From positions 5,332,001 through 5,396,000 of the forward strand of contig CAJSYZ010000005.1 in assembly GCA_910574455.1 (NCBI GenBank): a stretch of 64,000 bases of DNA, given 5' to 3'. This document shows, in pieces, positions 32,093 to 42,529 of the stretch. Each line of letters begins with the position of its first letter. Position 1 is the first letter of the stretch. Position numbers and translations under genes: made by a program. Origin of the DNA: Trichaptum fuscoviolaceum. Its lineage: Eukaryota; Basidiomycota; Agaricomycetes; Hymenochaetales; Trichaptaceae. The notes under the pieces are model-generated. The model saw nothing but the letters and a program-made list of their open reading frames with translations. It was not told where the DNA came from and made no database searches.

Positions 32093-34607
32093 CTTAATTG
32101 TATGTTATTCGTGTACTATGATATGTCGACAAGATGAAGGAGTACATATGTATATATGTAAATGTAAAGTCAAGAACGAAAAGGACAGACCGAGTAGTAC
32201 ATTAGATAGAAACAGAGGTCATGTCATTTATAAATAAGTTAAACGAATGAAGAAACGATTTTTCACGTTTTATTACAATGTGTGCTGACAAAGTGATAAA
32301 GACACGGAGAAAGCTCGGCGAAAAGTGTCAGATTCCCACGCAACTTTCATACATGCAACTTTTCAGCGTTCTCACGGCAATTGTGCTCGGGGAGGGCCCA
32401 TACTCCCAGGGGAGTAAGGGAACAAATCACAAGTTGACCAATCCCATGTCTCCGATCCGCGGATCAAATCACTTTTGAAACGTTTTTTTGCTCAGGGTCT
32501 TACATTTCTCGTGCATACCTGCTCTTCTTCCCTTCTTTTAGCTTTTCATATGGCTTTTACGCTATTTTTATACTTTTCCTCTCGGTCTTAATTTCTTAAG
32601 CCCCTATGTCCTCCATTATCTGCTAATTTCATCTCCATATCCTTGCCCTCTTCGTACATGCTATGCCAGTGGATGCATTCGCCCCCCCTTTTTTTCCCTC
32701 CCGCTTTCCTTCCTTACCCTGATATCCGCGTTACTCCGCATCGGTTGTCCCTCGAATAGTCGACAACTCATACATCCGCTCCTCCGCCATCCGTTCTTGT
32801 ACTCAAGCTCTTTGCGTTCTTGCTCGGAGACTTTCATACCTCGAAACCGCGCCTCATCATCTGCCAGTGCAGTTTCCTTGCGAAGAAGCTCGATCAGCTG
32901 CAGCTCTTGGTTTAAGAGGTAGACCTGACGTGAGCGCGCACTGGCAGGGAGGCCCAAGTGTAATGTAACGCTGACCTGGCTTCGGCTTCACTCACTTCTG
33001 TTACTCTGGACTCTCGGATTGTATTCTCGGCGACTGATTACTGTGAAGGACAAGAACCGTTCGTTCTCGTCCTCGGACTGCCCTTCAACAGACTCGACTT
33101 CAGCTTCAAGACGGCTAGAAGACTTCAAATATCAAGCATCATCAATCGGATTTAACACATTCTCATACACATAGGACACACAGCATCACGTCAATTCAAA
33201 ATGAACGGCATGGAGGCGATGTTACCCAGCTACCAGGTAAGCTTCCTTTTCATTGTGTACGCTTCTACCACTCACACCGCACACAAATCTATCAAGCTCA
33301 TTGGCTCATACACACCTTAACCCTGATGCCTATGAACGATTATCTGTTTGTGCTCATTCATGGTAACTTGGCCGATGAGTCTCTACCGATGAAGTATTTG
33401 TTCTTACTGAAGCTTCGTCGCCAACGTTCCTTGAAGAGGAGCCGCCGAAATCAACTATACGATATGACTTAACCAAACTGTACACTCTGTAACCGATACC
33501 CCAGTCAACCCGAGTGGCGTTAACCATCGTGCCTCTCTGACCAGATCTATGCCTGCGACTGCCTGTGCAGCGTCGACCCTTGCAACATGCCTTTGCCTGA
33601 AGATGTAGATAGCGATTTGACACGTCTGTCAGATGTTTCAACTCCAAGTATGCCTATCGTAGGACCTTTATCTACCAAAGACGATGGAGTGGATCCGCTC
33701 TCTGTACCGGTTCGCTCTGTCCCTGAACTCAAGAACACGGCCGCGGCAATACGACCTGCATTGTCGCCTGCCAACGAAAACCTAGGACCTCCGACTGGCG
33801 ATGCAGTGAGCCTGAAGAAGTGGATGCGCTGAGATGCTCAAATCTTGATGCAGAAGCTGCTATTCAATGCATTCCCCATGATTTGCTCAGACATTCGTGG
33901 CGGGGACAAGCTGGCTCTGACAGCGCTATATAATTATATAAAATTACATACGGCCGGAATCCATGAGGCTCTTCCAGCTGGGCCCACACTGGACCTGGAA
34001 ACAGCCCGAACCCATTTGATTTCCGTTCTGGAAAGGGCCCGGTGGACGGGTGGAACCCAGCTGGTGACCCGGGCCTGGTCAAGGCCTGTCACCCGGCTGT
34101 CTTCCATACACGTTTTGACTTTGCTGTGTACCGGCCCTGAACAGCACACTTGCGGAAACATTTTTCGTTACATTTCTCAACTTCTCGTTTCTCTCTCCCT
34201 TATCCATCGCAAAGTCATCATTCTGAAAGGAGACCAACTCGATTAAGAATACTGCACAATTCGAATTATTTCTTTTTACAAGGCAATTGCGCTGTCGGCT
34301 GTGGCTTACTATCTGACTTACCCATATCAGAGCCATGCACCCGACAAGAAGAAACGGAATGTGCTATGTCTAGTAGTGGCAGCTCCGGTGCATTCAGTGC
34401 TTCTCGTAGCTTGTTTTCGCCACCCGCATGAGCTCTCTCTTCGTACTCAGTGCCGACTTGCGTTTAGCACCAATGTCAACCACCAGTCTGGAAACGGAAG
34501 ATAAATGAGCAAAATGCCCGAGGAAAGATATAAAGGCACCCACTGGCCAGTGCATTCTACGATCAGAGAGCTTCAAATCAAGCGACCTACACTACTCAAC
34601 AACAGAC
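32093..34607. other. 2.5-kb stretch without a confident gene
   Basis: It contains two small palindromes (TACTCCCAGGGGAGTA at 32401-32416, and GATCCGCGGATC at 32454-32465), a minus-strand ORF at 32661-32957 of helical character without splice partners, and a plausible gene start at 33201 (12 codons, then donor GTAAGC at 33237) whose continuation I could not find. ORFs at 33587-33832 and 33845-34246 show no family features. Confidence 0.5.
34527..34535 (+). promoter_or_regulatory. TATA box of the 34608 gene
   Basis: GATATAAAG lies about 75 bases before the ATG at 34608, followed by a CA-rich leader (CACTACTCAACAACAGAC) of the kind seen before strongly expressed fungal genes. Confidence 0.5.
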
Positions 34608-35271
34608 ATGCCTTCTGCTCAAGATATGTTTTCTCCTCGCTTTCACAAGAGTACAATTGATTGACAATGCGCACACCAGAACTCGATTGTAAGCACGATG
34701 ATATATCCTACATTGACGCTTAGCTCACCCAGTTGCAGTGCTTGCCTCCTTCTTCCAGGAGCGCATTGAGACCGTCGAGCTTGCCAATGGCGGCTTCGCC
34801 TACGTCCAGCGTCCCAACGTGAAGCCGGAGGGAGCTGTCCAGTCTGTGGACGACCTTCCCGACGACCTGAGCGTCAGCACGATCGCTGCGAACAGCACGC
34901 AGCTGTACCGCATCAGCATCGGTCCGATCGACGTGAGCTCAGATGTGGTCTCCCTCTTCAATGCAATGTTATCCTGACACGCATGCTCAGATTGTCATCA
35001 ACTATGACCTTGCGAACCTCGGTGTCGACGTCCAAGTGAAGCTCAACGTTCCGATCCTTGGCTCTGTCGAGATCGGCAAGATCTCGGGGAACCTCAAGCA
35101 GGGATTGTCGCTCAAGGTTGGGTACAGCGGCATCGCGGGCGGTGAGGTCGGAGTAAAGTTGAACAGCAGCGACGTGATCCTGTACTGGGATCTTTCTGCG
35201 TTCTCATACAGCTACAAGGACGAGATCAAGCTGTTCTCGATCTCAGCTGGTCGTTTGGTGAGCATCTACTA
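34608..35271 (+). CDS. small basidiomycete protein of unknown function, biased codon use; possibly damaged
   Basis: It opens MPSAQDMF at 34608. The main exon (34738-34966) contains SFFQERIETVELANGGFAYV and TQLYRISIGPIDVSSD. The last exon (35000-35271) has IVINYDLANLGVDVQVKLNV and SYKDEIKLFSIS, ending TAA. Codons end mostly in C or G, unlike the neighbouring repeats, suggesting high expression. The gene model is awkward: joining the main exons in phase needs an intron of only about 33 bases with a GC donor (AAT/GCAATG, near 34967), and the first exons need another intron near 36 bases. These are short for this genome, where introns are 45-65 bases. Either the introns have suffered deletions or the gene is decaying. 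Confidence 0.55.
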
Positions 35272-35830
35272 AGGAATTAATGAAATCTATCTCATTGACG
35301 ATTGAATTAGAATCACATATATAGTTTGACTAGTTGAGATTAGTAGAGAGAATGTGATGAAGTGATGGCGCAAGCTCGTTTGATACACTCGTATTGCATA
35401 TGGACGCCGATAAGGACTTCAGAAGATGGTTAAGGAAGCAATCGCAGTGGTCATCAGGGCTGTGATCGGTTTACCTTTAAGCTACAAACTTTATTGGTTA
35501 CAATTCTGCAACATATGTCTCGAAAATACAACGATATATGCATGTGAGTCGATTTGTACGTGCCTCACACAAAGCTTACAGCTGGAAGTATGTTTTCTGA
35601 CACTTATCCGAGAAGCCAAGCGTCATTGCTCTTAACACAAGGACCAAGAAATGAGGTGCCTCCGATTGGCTTTCATAAACTATTTCATAAAAAGTGAGAG
35701 CTTGTGAATAATCATATCATTTGACTCACTGGTCGATGATACAGTAAGAATTTGGAGACCATCGTGCGCGGAATTTACAGAGAACATGTAACGTATGGTT
35801 GGTTTTGAGTGTACAGTTCAGACAGTGAGA
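35272..35830. other. intergenic, no gene seen
   Basis: Between the small protein gene and the 3' end of the split NmrA-type copy. Nothing supported. Confidence 0.6.
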
Positions 35831-36291
35831 CTACTCGGAGTAATACTCTTTTGCGAAAGCTTCCAGGGACCTTGGTTTGAGGTCAGGATACAACTCTCTG
35901 GCATCAAGCGCGGCTCCATACTCCTCCTTCTTCGCGTTCTCGATAGTGTTGTCACCTCGCACGAATAAACTGTGGACATACTGGAAGTAGTTCTCTTCAA
36001 GGGATCCCGGTGCAAGCCCGCTGATGATTGTCGAGAGGGCATCCTCGGTCACTTTCTTGGCAGAAATAGGCTTTCCGACGATACGTTCCGCGAGCGCAAA
36101 GATCTCATTTTGCGTGTACTCATCCCCCCAGCAAAAGACGTACTTGTTTAGTGTACGGTCATCGGAAATGATGCGTGCGACGTATTTCCCAATGTCCCTG
36201 TAGTCAGTCGTTGCGGACTTGACGTCTCCGGTCCCATAAATTGTCTTGCTCAAATCGGCAAGACCTGGATATGGTTCCTTCGCCGGATCTA

Positions 36292-36607
36292 CAGTGACTC
36301 AAAATAGTGTTCCGATGTTTTTAACTTTTCGCTTATTAATTTTGTTACTCAACAACTATGTATCGCACAGACATGTAATGTATACTCACAGAAAGTTCTG
36401 AACTAGTAGTTTCTGGTGATATAATTAGCAAAATTTAAAACAAAAAATTGACGGAGTTATGGATGTCCGAAAACGGAAACTCATTGGAACAGTATTTTGA
36501 GTGCTCTTTCCGATAATTCAGACAAATTCATAAGATATTCAATTCAGCTTCAAATCAGTTCGGAATTTTTGCGTTAGAAAGGGAGTGTTAATTCAGGACG
36601 ATTGGTG
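36292..36607 (+). repeat. left terminal inverted repeat, 316 bp
   Basis: Reverse complement of 37569-37884 with about three mismatches. Confidence 0.9.
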
Positions 36608-37568
36608 TACTTTGGAGGCTAAAACAATATGATATGCGAAAGCCATTTTATGTACATTGCATTGTCAGTTTATACAGTTTATTTTGTTGCAGTACTCAGT
36701 ATATGTTATTCAGCTAAGACGTCTCTATGCATGTACAAGTAGTATTAAAATGTATCTTCAATCTAAGACAAAAAAATGTACTATCTATATGCTCAAACAC
36801 ATCAGCAAATAGTGACATATAATTCTACGTATATACAGATAATCACTTGTTCTTACAGTAAAACTGATCTGTGCCTACTTTTCCTGTTCTGAATATCTGT
36901 GACATAGATTTGAAGTGCTTTTCTAACAAAATAACAGAGAGGAAGATAAAAAGGATGCAAATAGCAAAGTGGAGAAGAAGAATAAATGTCTTTTATATTA
37001 TACTAAGCAAAGGTAGAATAAGAAAATGCATAAACTAGTTGCACTCTCTTAGATACTTACTAAAATCATTAAACATAGCTAAGAGACAGACATATTGACC
37101 TTTAAGAGCAAAAGAACCACAGTTTGCTAGAAATTCTGTGCATAACATATCACTGAATATATATTACTGTTGATTATAAGCTTACGTTTGGTTGTAAGAC
37201 TTGTACAAGTACTATATAAATGAGTCTTGTCTTGAAACTTCTTCTCAGACCTGTAATATGATATATTGTATCTGCTCTGTCCATTTTGTGACTAGTTTGT
37301 ATGTCAGAAGTAAAGTAAGCTAGACATTTACATATCTTTACGTTATAATTTACATATTATAAGTAAGCTTATAAGATGTGTAAGGTTTTCAAACATCAGA
37401 TTTCTTGTAGAAACAGTTAAATGTATGTACTCTAAGCCTTCTTGCTGCATCGGAATAACAAATGTAATCTAGAATGATGTTAAAAAGACAAGTTACTTGA
37501 AGAAATGATTTATTGCATGATATTAGCATATTTCTCTTACAATCTGTGTAATGTAGACTTCCAAAGAC

Positions 37569-37884
37569 CACCAATCGTCTTGAATTAACACTCCCTTTCT
37601 AACGCAAAAATTCCGAACTGATTTGAAGCTGAATTGAATATCTTATGAATTTGTCTGAATTATCGGAAAGAGCACTCAAAATACTGTTCCAATGAGTTTC
37701 CGTTTTCGGACATCCATAACTCCGTCAATTTTTTGTTTTAAATTTTGCTAATTATATCACCAGAAACTACTAGTTCAGAACTTTCTGTGAGTATACATTA
37801 CATGTCTGTGCGATACATAGTTGTTGAGTAACAAAAATAATAAGCGAAAAGTTAAAAACATCGGAACACTATTTTGAGTCACTG
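37569..37884 (-). repeat. right terminal inverted repeat, 316 bp
   Basis: Pairs with 36292-36607. Its outer end GAGTCACTG is followed by the TA target copy. Confidence 0.9.
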
Positions 37885-38803
37885 TATGATGGGCAGTGCA
37901 ACCTGATGCCTAGAATACGTGGTATTGTCAACAAAATGAAAATCGGGTAGGGGTATAAGAATGCATACCACCAGCCCACATCAATGAACGTATATGGAAG
38001 ACCGAGCTCTTTGATAAGTTTATGGTATTTGTCTTTCTACATCAATAAAAGATTAATAAGATTGGGGTTTCAGATAATCAAGGACTCACCTCGTCGTAGA
38101 GATGTCTAATTCCTGGGACGCATGCAGTACTCCAGTCACAGGGTATGAAGTGCTTAACACCCGCTTCCTTTGATGCCTTGATTAAGGGACTCTGCAAATG
38201 GAGCTGCGCCCAGTCTATTGTAGAAATGACGGTGTCCACACCCTTGAGCTGCTCCTGAAGCTGCTCCACAGAACTTGACTCAAGATCAACAATGCGAGTT
38301 TCAGCTCCGCGAGACTTCAAGGCTTCGACTGCAGGTTTCGACGCAGACGCAGGACGAACAGCTGCAATGACATGCTATTTATCATAAATCAGAGTAATGT
38401 AGCAGAGATAAGCAAGAAAGCCAACTCACGAATCTTAGGTCTCCTAGAAGCTCGTCAACAATGATGGTGCCTGTCTTTCCTGTAGCTCCGACGATGAAGA
38501 CTGATTGAGGTTTGCTCATAGCTAATTGTACGATCAGTAGCTACATAGTATCAAGGTCTATTTATGCCACGCAGACCCTGCGCGGTGCCGGTGCGACCGC
38601 GCGGCGGGTGTTTGTCGGCTGAGCTCAAAACGCAAGCTTATAAAGTTCGACCATAAGCAAGCTTACGCTAGCTTTCAAACTTGAAATAACCTGTTTCCGA
38701 AATTAGAGAGAAACAAAATGCGTATAGGACTTGACTGGTAAGCGTTGCGTATGCATTCGTATATACGGATAACATCACAAGACTGGAATAAGAGGGTAAC
38801 AGG

Positions 38804-39855
38804 CTACTCGGAATAGTACTCTCTGGCAAAAGCTTCCAGGGACCGTGGTTTAAGGTCTGGATACAACTCTCTGGCGTCAAGAGCGCTACCAAATTCCTCT
38901 TTCTTTGCTTTCTCTACAGTATTATCGCCTCGCACGAATAAACTGTAAAAATACTGGAAGTAGCTCTGCTCGAGGGATCCGGGCGCAAACCCGCTGATGG
39001 TCGCCGCAAGGTCTTCAGCAGCTATTTGCTTGGTAGGGATGGGCCTTCCCAGGATACGTTCCGCGAGCGCAAATACCTCCTTCTGTGTATATTCTTCCCC
39101 CCAGAAAAAGACGTACTTGTTCAGCGTGCGGTCGTCGGATACGATGCGTGCGACGAATTTTCCGATGCCTCTGTAGTCAGTCACCGCAAGTTTGACGTCC
39201 CCGGTGCCGTAGATGGTCTTGCTGAGCTCGGCAGTACTGGGGCACGGCTCCTTCGCCGAATCCATGATCGGAACTGTGACCTGAAACCTAGAGAACACGG
39301 TCTAATCTAATCAGCAAAGCTCTGATAGAGTTGAAATTATGCTTACCACCAGCCCACGTCGATAAACGTATAAGCAAGATTGAGCTTCTTGATGAGCTCG
39401 TGATAGCTCTCGCCTGGTCGAAGAGATATCTGACTCCTGCAAGGCATGCGGTGCCGAAGTCACAGGGAATGAAGCGCTTAACGCCCGCGTTCTTGGATGC
39501 GTTGATCAGCGGGGTTTGAAGATGGAATTGCGTCCATTCTATGGCAGAGATGACAATATCCACATCCTTGAGTTGCTCCTGAAGCTGTTCCACTGAGCTG
39601 GCTTCGAGGTCGACAATGCGAATTTCAGTTCCGCGAGCCTTCAGGGCTTCCACTGCAGGTTTTGATGTGGATGTAGGACGAATGTCAGCTATGACATGCT
39701 ATATATCGGTGCGAATATAGGTGAGATTAGTATCGCAGTGACAGAGTAGCAAAAAGTCAACTCACGAACTTCGGATCTCCGAGCAAACTGTCGACGATGC
39801 TGGAGCCAGTTCTACCGGTAGCGCCGATGATGAAGATTGTCTGAGGAGTGCTCAT
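38804..39855 (-). pseudogene. NmrA/isoflavone-reductase-like protein, copy 3, single frameshift
   Basis: Exons 39855-39766, 39698-39347 and 39287-38804. The Rossmann start is IFIIGATGRTGSSIVDSLL; exon 2 has GVKRFIPCDFGTAC; exon 3 runs to the stop at 38804 without interruption and has the tail LKPRSLEAFAREYYSE. Unlike the paralogues, there is no intron after the RYLFDQ codons. The reading also shifts there (near 39417): the next conserved segment (YHELIKKLNLAYTFIDVGWW) is one base out of frame. The intron appears to have been lost together with one base. A sequencing error of one base would make the gene intact. Confidence 0.7.
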
Positions 39856-40371
39856 AGCTGATCGTACGGCCAAAAGACGATACTGATGTCGACCAACGAA
39901 GGCCCTCTGTTTATGCTATGCATGTCTTTAACTTTGTGGGTCAGCCAAAGTAAAGTGCCAGGATGACAGACTAATACAATTCCATTTCAAGCACCGCGAC
40001 TCGGACTTCACAACGTCGATCCGGGCGCGACACGGAGTCAGGGTCGCACACTTTCAGGGCGGCCCGGTTTCAGTAACTTGAAGCTGAACCCTGAGCTCCG
40101 TGTTGAGCCCGAAGGGATCGACGTCTGGGTCGGAGTGTGAAACCATGCTTCACCGTCATTCAATTGACTACTATTTTAGGTTCGTCAGCTCACTTGATGA
40201 TAAATATCCGTCCTGTAGCTGACGAAAATATGCAGGCACATCGTAATGCGTTGCAGTATATGGGCCGGGATTATAAACTTTAGATGCTGCTATAAATTCT
40301 GTAACTCATGTAAAGTTATAAATCATCCCACTCACTATTTCCCATTTCACAAACCGCATCTATTCTCCGCA
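39856..40371. other. divergent promoter region between NmrA copy 3 and the SDR gene
   Basis: No gene. TATA-like words occur at 40290-40297 (CTATAAAT) and 40316-40323 (TTATAAAT), 75 and 49 bases before the ATG at 40372. Confidence 0.5.
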
Positions 40372-41719
40372 ATGACCGTCTCGGATTTGCCTTTGGTTTT
40401 GGTAAGACAAAAATAATAGCGGCGGTCAGAGACTGAACTGTTTGATAGATCACTGGTGGCTCGGGCTACATCGGCGCACATGTTGTTCAACAGACATTAG
40501 AAGCGGGTTACCCTGTTAGGCTGTGAGTATACATATACGTTGACATACATCATCAACCTTTGGACTCACATCGCTGCTTGTGAATAGCACGGCACGGCCT
40601 GAAAAAGTGGATACCTTGCGTAATCGCTTCCAAAGCAAAGTCGAGGTATTCGGAGTCGCCGATTTGGCGACCGGCGATTACACTGATACACTCAAGGGTT
40701 AGTACGACGATTTCCTGTTTCCCATTTTTTATTCTGACCGATCGATATTAAGGTGTCGGGGCCCTCATCCACATTGCGGCCCCGATCGCCGGCACGGAGG
40801 ACCGAGAAAGCATGCTTAGGGCAAGTAACTGCTTAGGTTTCCCTGGTGCATGATATCTAATATCTCATCAGAATACAATTGAGGGAACCCTCAATATCGC
40901 TCGTCAAGCAGCAGCTTCTGGCGTCAAGAGGATTGTCATAACCAGCAGCGTAGTCTCCCTTCTGAACGTCCGAGATGGGAATGACTACCATATCAGCAAG
41001 GCTTTTACGGAGCATGACTGGAATCCTGTGACTAAAGAGGAGCTGCTATCCGGAAAACATGACAGTGATGCTGTTTGGGTCTACGGAGCCGTGAAGACTC
41101 TAAACGAGCAAGCCATCTGGAAGTTCGCCGATGATCACCCCGAAGTAGACATCAGCACCAGTTGAGTTCCTTGTCACATTCGAAAGTACTCACAGTTAAC
41201 ATACGTACTGAAACAGTCAATCCGACGTTTGTGTACGGACCAATTGCATCCGGAGTTGAGGTTCCCAAGGGCGATGTTAAGGGGCTGTCCACGGCAGCAC
41301 TCTTTTATCTGCACGTCATACCTGCGAACGCATCGACCATCACGATCGACCGCGTCCCACAAGACGAATTGCCGGTAAGCGTCGATGTTCGCGATGTCGC
41401 CCGTGCACACGTCCTCGCGTTGCGCGCTCCACCCACTTCAGAGGTGGGACGCAAGCGTTTTCCACTCACGGGTCCGAGCCTCACATGGGTAGACACTGTG
41501 ATCCATCTTCGCAAAGTGATGCCAGAGATTGCAGACCGCTTCCCGAAGGTTGCCAAAGGAGCGGAGTTCTCGGATCCCATCCCCTGTCCGACAGTGGATA
41601 CTACCAGAGCGAAGAATATCCTTGGTCTTGATCGATTCATAGACTGGAGGACGACGGCTGAAGATACGGTTAGGTCTTTGCTCGCGATCGAAAAGAAATG
41701 GGAGAAGGCTAGCGCGTGA
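40372..41719 (+). CDS. extended SDR reductase, dihydroflavonol-4-reductase-like
   Basis: Six exons in phase, 40372-40401, 40449-40522, 40588-40697, 40753-40820, 40872-41160 and 41217-41719, give 357 residues, normal for the family. The N-terminal cofactor loop is ITGGSGYIGAHVV (GxxGxxG). IHIAAPIAG and IVITSSVVS follow. The catalytic pair sits in VYGAVKTLNE (YxxxK), with a C-terminal substrate region after INPTFVYGP. Such enzymes reduce ketones or aldehydes with NADPH in the cytosol; the substrate is not predictable. Intron 4 uses a GC donor in a strong context (AGG/GCAAGT at 40821). It is adjacent to, and divergent from, the NmrA-type copies, but is of a different reductase family and intact. 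Confidence 0.88.
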
Positions 41720-41889
41720 CCTAAAATCAAGAAGCCACCGTGACAGATTCGATAGTTCGATAGAACACTTTTGAAATATTAGAATACACCCTAGGTCTGA
41801 AAAAAATCTGACGGATTCTTTGGCTTACCTACTTTTACCAGCGTGCGGCCCATCACTATTAATTTATCCAAGTTCAAGTTGAGTTCAAG

Positions 41890-42015
41890 ATGTCACCGTG
41901 TAATGTGGCAGAACTTGCCAGTTTGGCCACCTTTGCCATGGCAATTGCCATTCTGCTACTACTAGTAGTACTCGGCGGTAAATTTCGACGGTGGCAGAAC
42001 TCGTTGTTCAAGTAA
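41890..42015 (+). CDS. possible 41-residue membrane microprotein
   Basis: ATG at 41890 opens MSPCNVAELASLATFAMAIA, continues with a leucine/valine run (ILLLLVVLGG) and a basic end (KFRRWQNSLFK) before TAA. One membrane helix with positive residues after it. It lies alone between two larger genes; chance is a real alternative. Confidence 0.25.
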   Translation: MSPCNVAELASLATFAMAIAILLLLVVLGGKFRRWQNSLFK

Positions 42016-42529
42016 ACAAAAAGCAATTCAGTAGTAACATTGGGAGAGTTTCGATGACCTTTGGCTTGAGTATCAACTTCAGTAGCTATGACTGCGGAGG
42101 AGGAAGAAGATCAGAATAACCATTCTTCAATTCTTCAACGTCCGCCGAGAACTGGATAACCAAAAAAGTATTGAAGGGCCTTCATCAGGGAAACTTATTT
42201 TTGCTTCAAGTTACTTAAGTTACGTGAATTAGATTTCCTGAAACGTGCTTACAAGTTCAAGTTTACTATATATTACTATATCTGTACTAATATAAGAGAC
42301 TCGCGATAAGATTAGTACTATACACGGCAAAAGGGTTTGTCTGGCAAAATCGACTGTCGAACTGCCCACAGCACTAATCTTAGATGTGCCGGTCAGGTCC
42401 CGGATCTTCACGTCTTATATTGTTTGTACACAGCGCAACACTGTTCAGTTGATAGCAGTGTAGATGGGCGACTTCTGACAATCACCTCCATTAGGCTGCT
42501 TACGACCATTGTGCAGCTTAGGCCGCAGC
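42016..42529. other. upstream region of the histidine kinase gene
   Basis: No gene seen; presumably holds the kinase promoter. Confidence 0.5.

Larger units (their letters stand above)
36292..37884. mobile_element. 1593-bp non-autonomous TIR element (Tc1/mariner-like, TA target)
   Basis: It starts CAGTGACTCAAAATAGTG and ends with the inverse, with terminal inverted repeats of 316 bp differing at very few sites (for example one A/T change and one A/G change). It is flanked by TA on both sides (36290-36291 and 37885-37886), the usual target duplication of the Tc1/mariner group. The interior (36608-37568) is AT-rich and has no transposase ORF on either strand. Confidence 0.9.
35831..38519 (-). 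pseudogene. NmrA/isoflavone-reductase-like protein, copy 2, split by a TIR element
   Basis: Exons 38519-38430, 38374-38090, 38036-37969 and 37909-37885 are ordinary and in phase. The first has the Rossmann signature VFIVGATGKTGTIIVDEL; the second contains GVKHFIPCDWSTAC. The fourth exon is interrupted after LPII by a 1593-bp element (36292-37884). On the far side of the element the same frame resumes (DPAKEPYPGLADL) and runs to the stop at 35831. The only defect I see is this insertion, so the gene was intact when hit. Members of this family are NAD(P)-binding reductases or redox sensors; the substrate cannot be read from sequence. Confidence 0.85.

Noticed and set aside
32401..32465. Palindromes TACTCCCAGGGGAGTA and GATCCGCGGATC as the Helitron 3' hairpin
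   Set aside because: Neither is followed within about 15 bases by a CTRR end, and there is no second copy here to align. Left as palindromes only.
33201..33832. Gene starting MNGMEAMLPSYQ and joining the ORF at 33547
   Set aside because: Needs a single intron of over 300 bases and the second exon has no recognisable content; too weak to call.
37389..37574. ORF inside the TIR element as a transposase remnant
   Set aside because: 61 residues, cysteine/aromatic-rich and without catalytic acid motifs; no transposase similarity visible.
40372..41719. SDR gene as a fourth NmrA-type copy
   Set aside because: It has the YxxxK catalytic motif and dihydroflavonol-reductase-like layout, absent from the NmrA-type copies; it is a different family.
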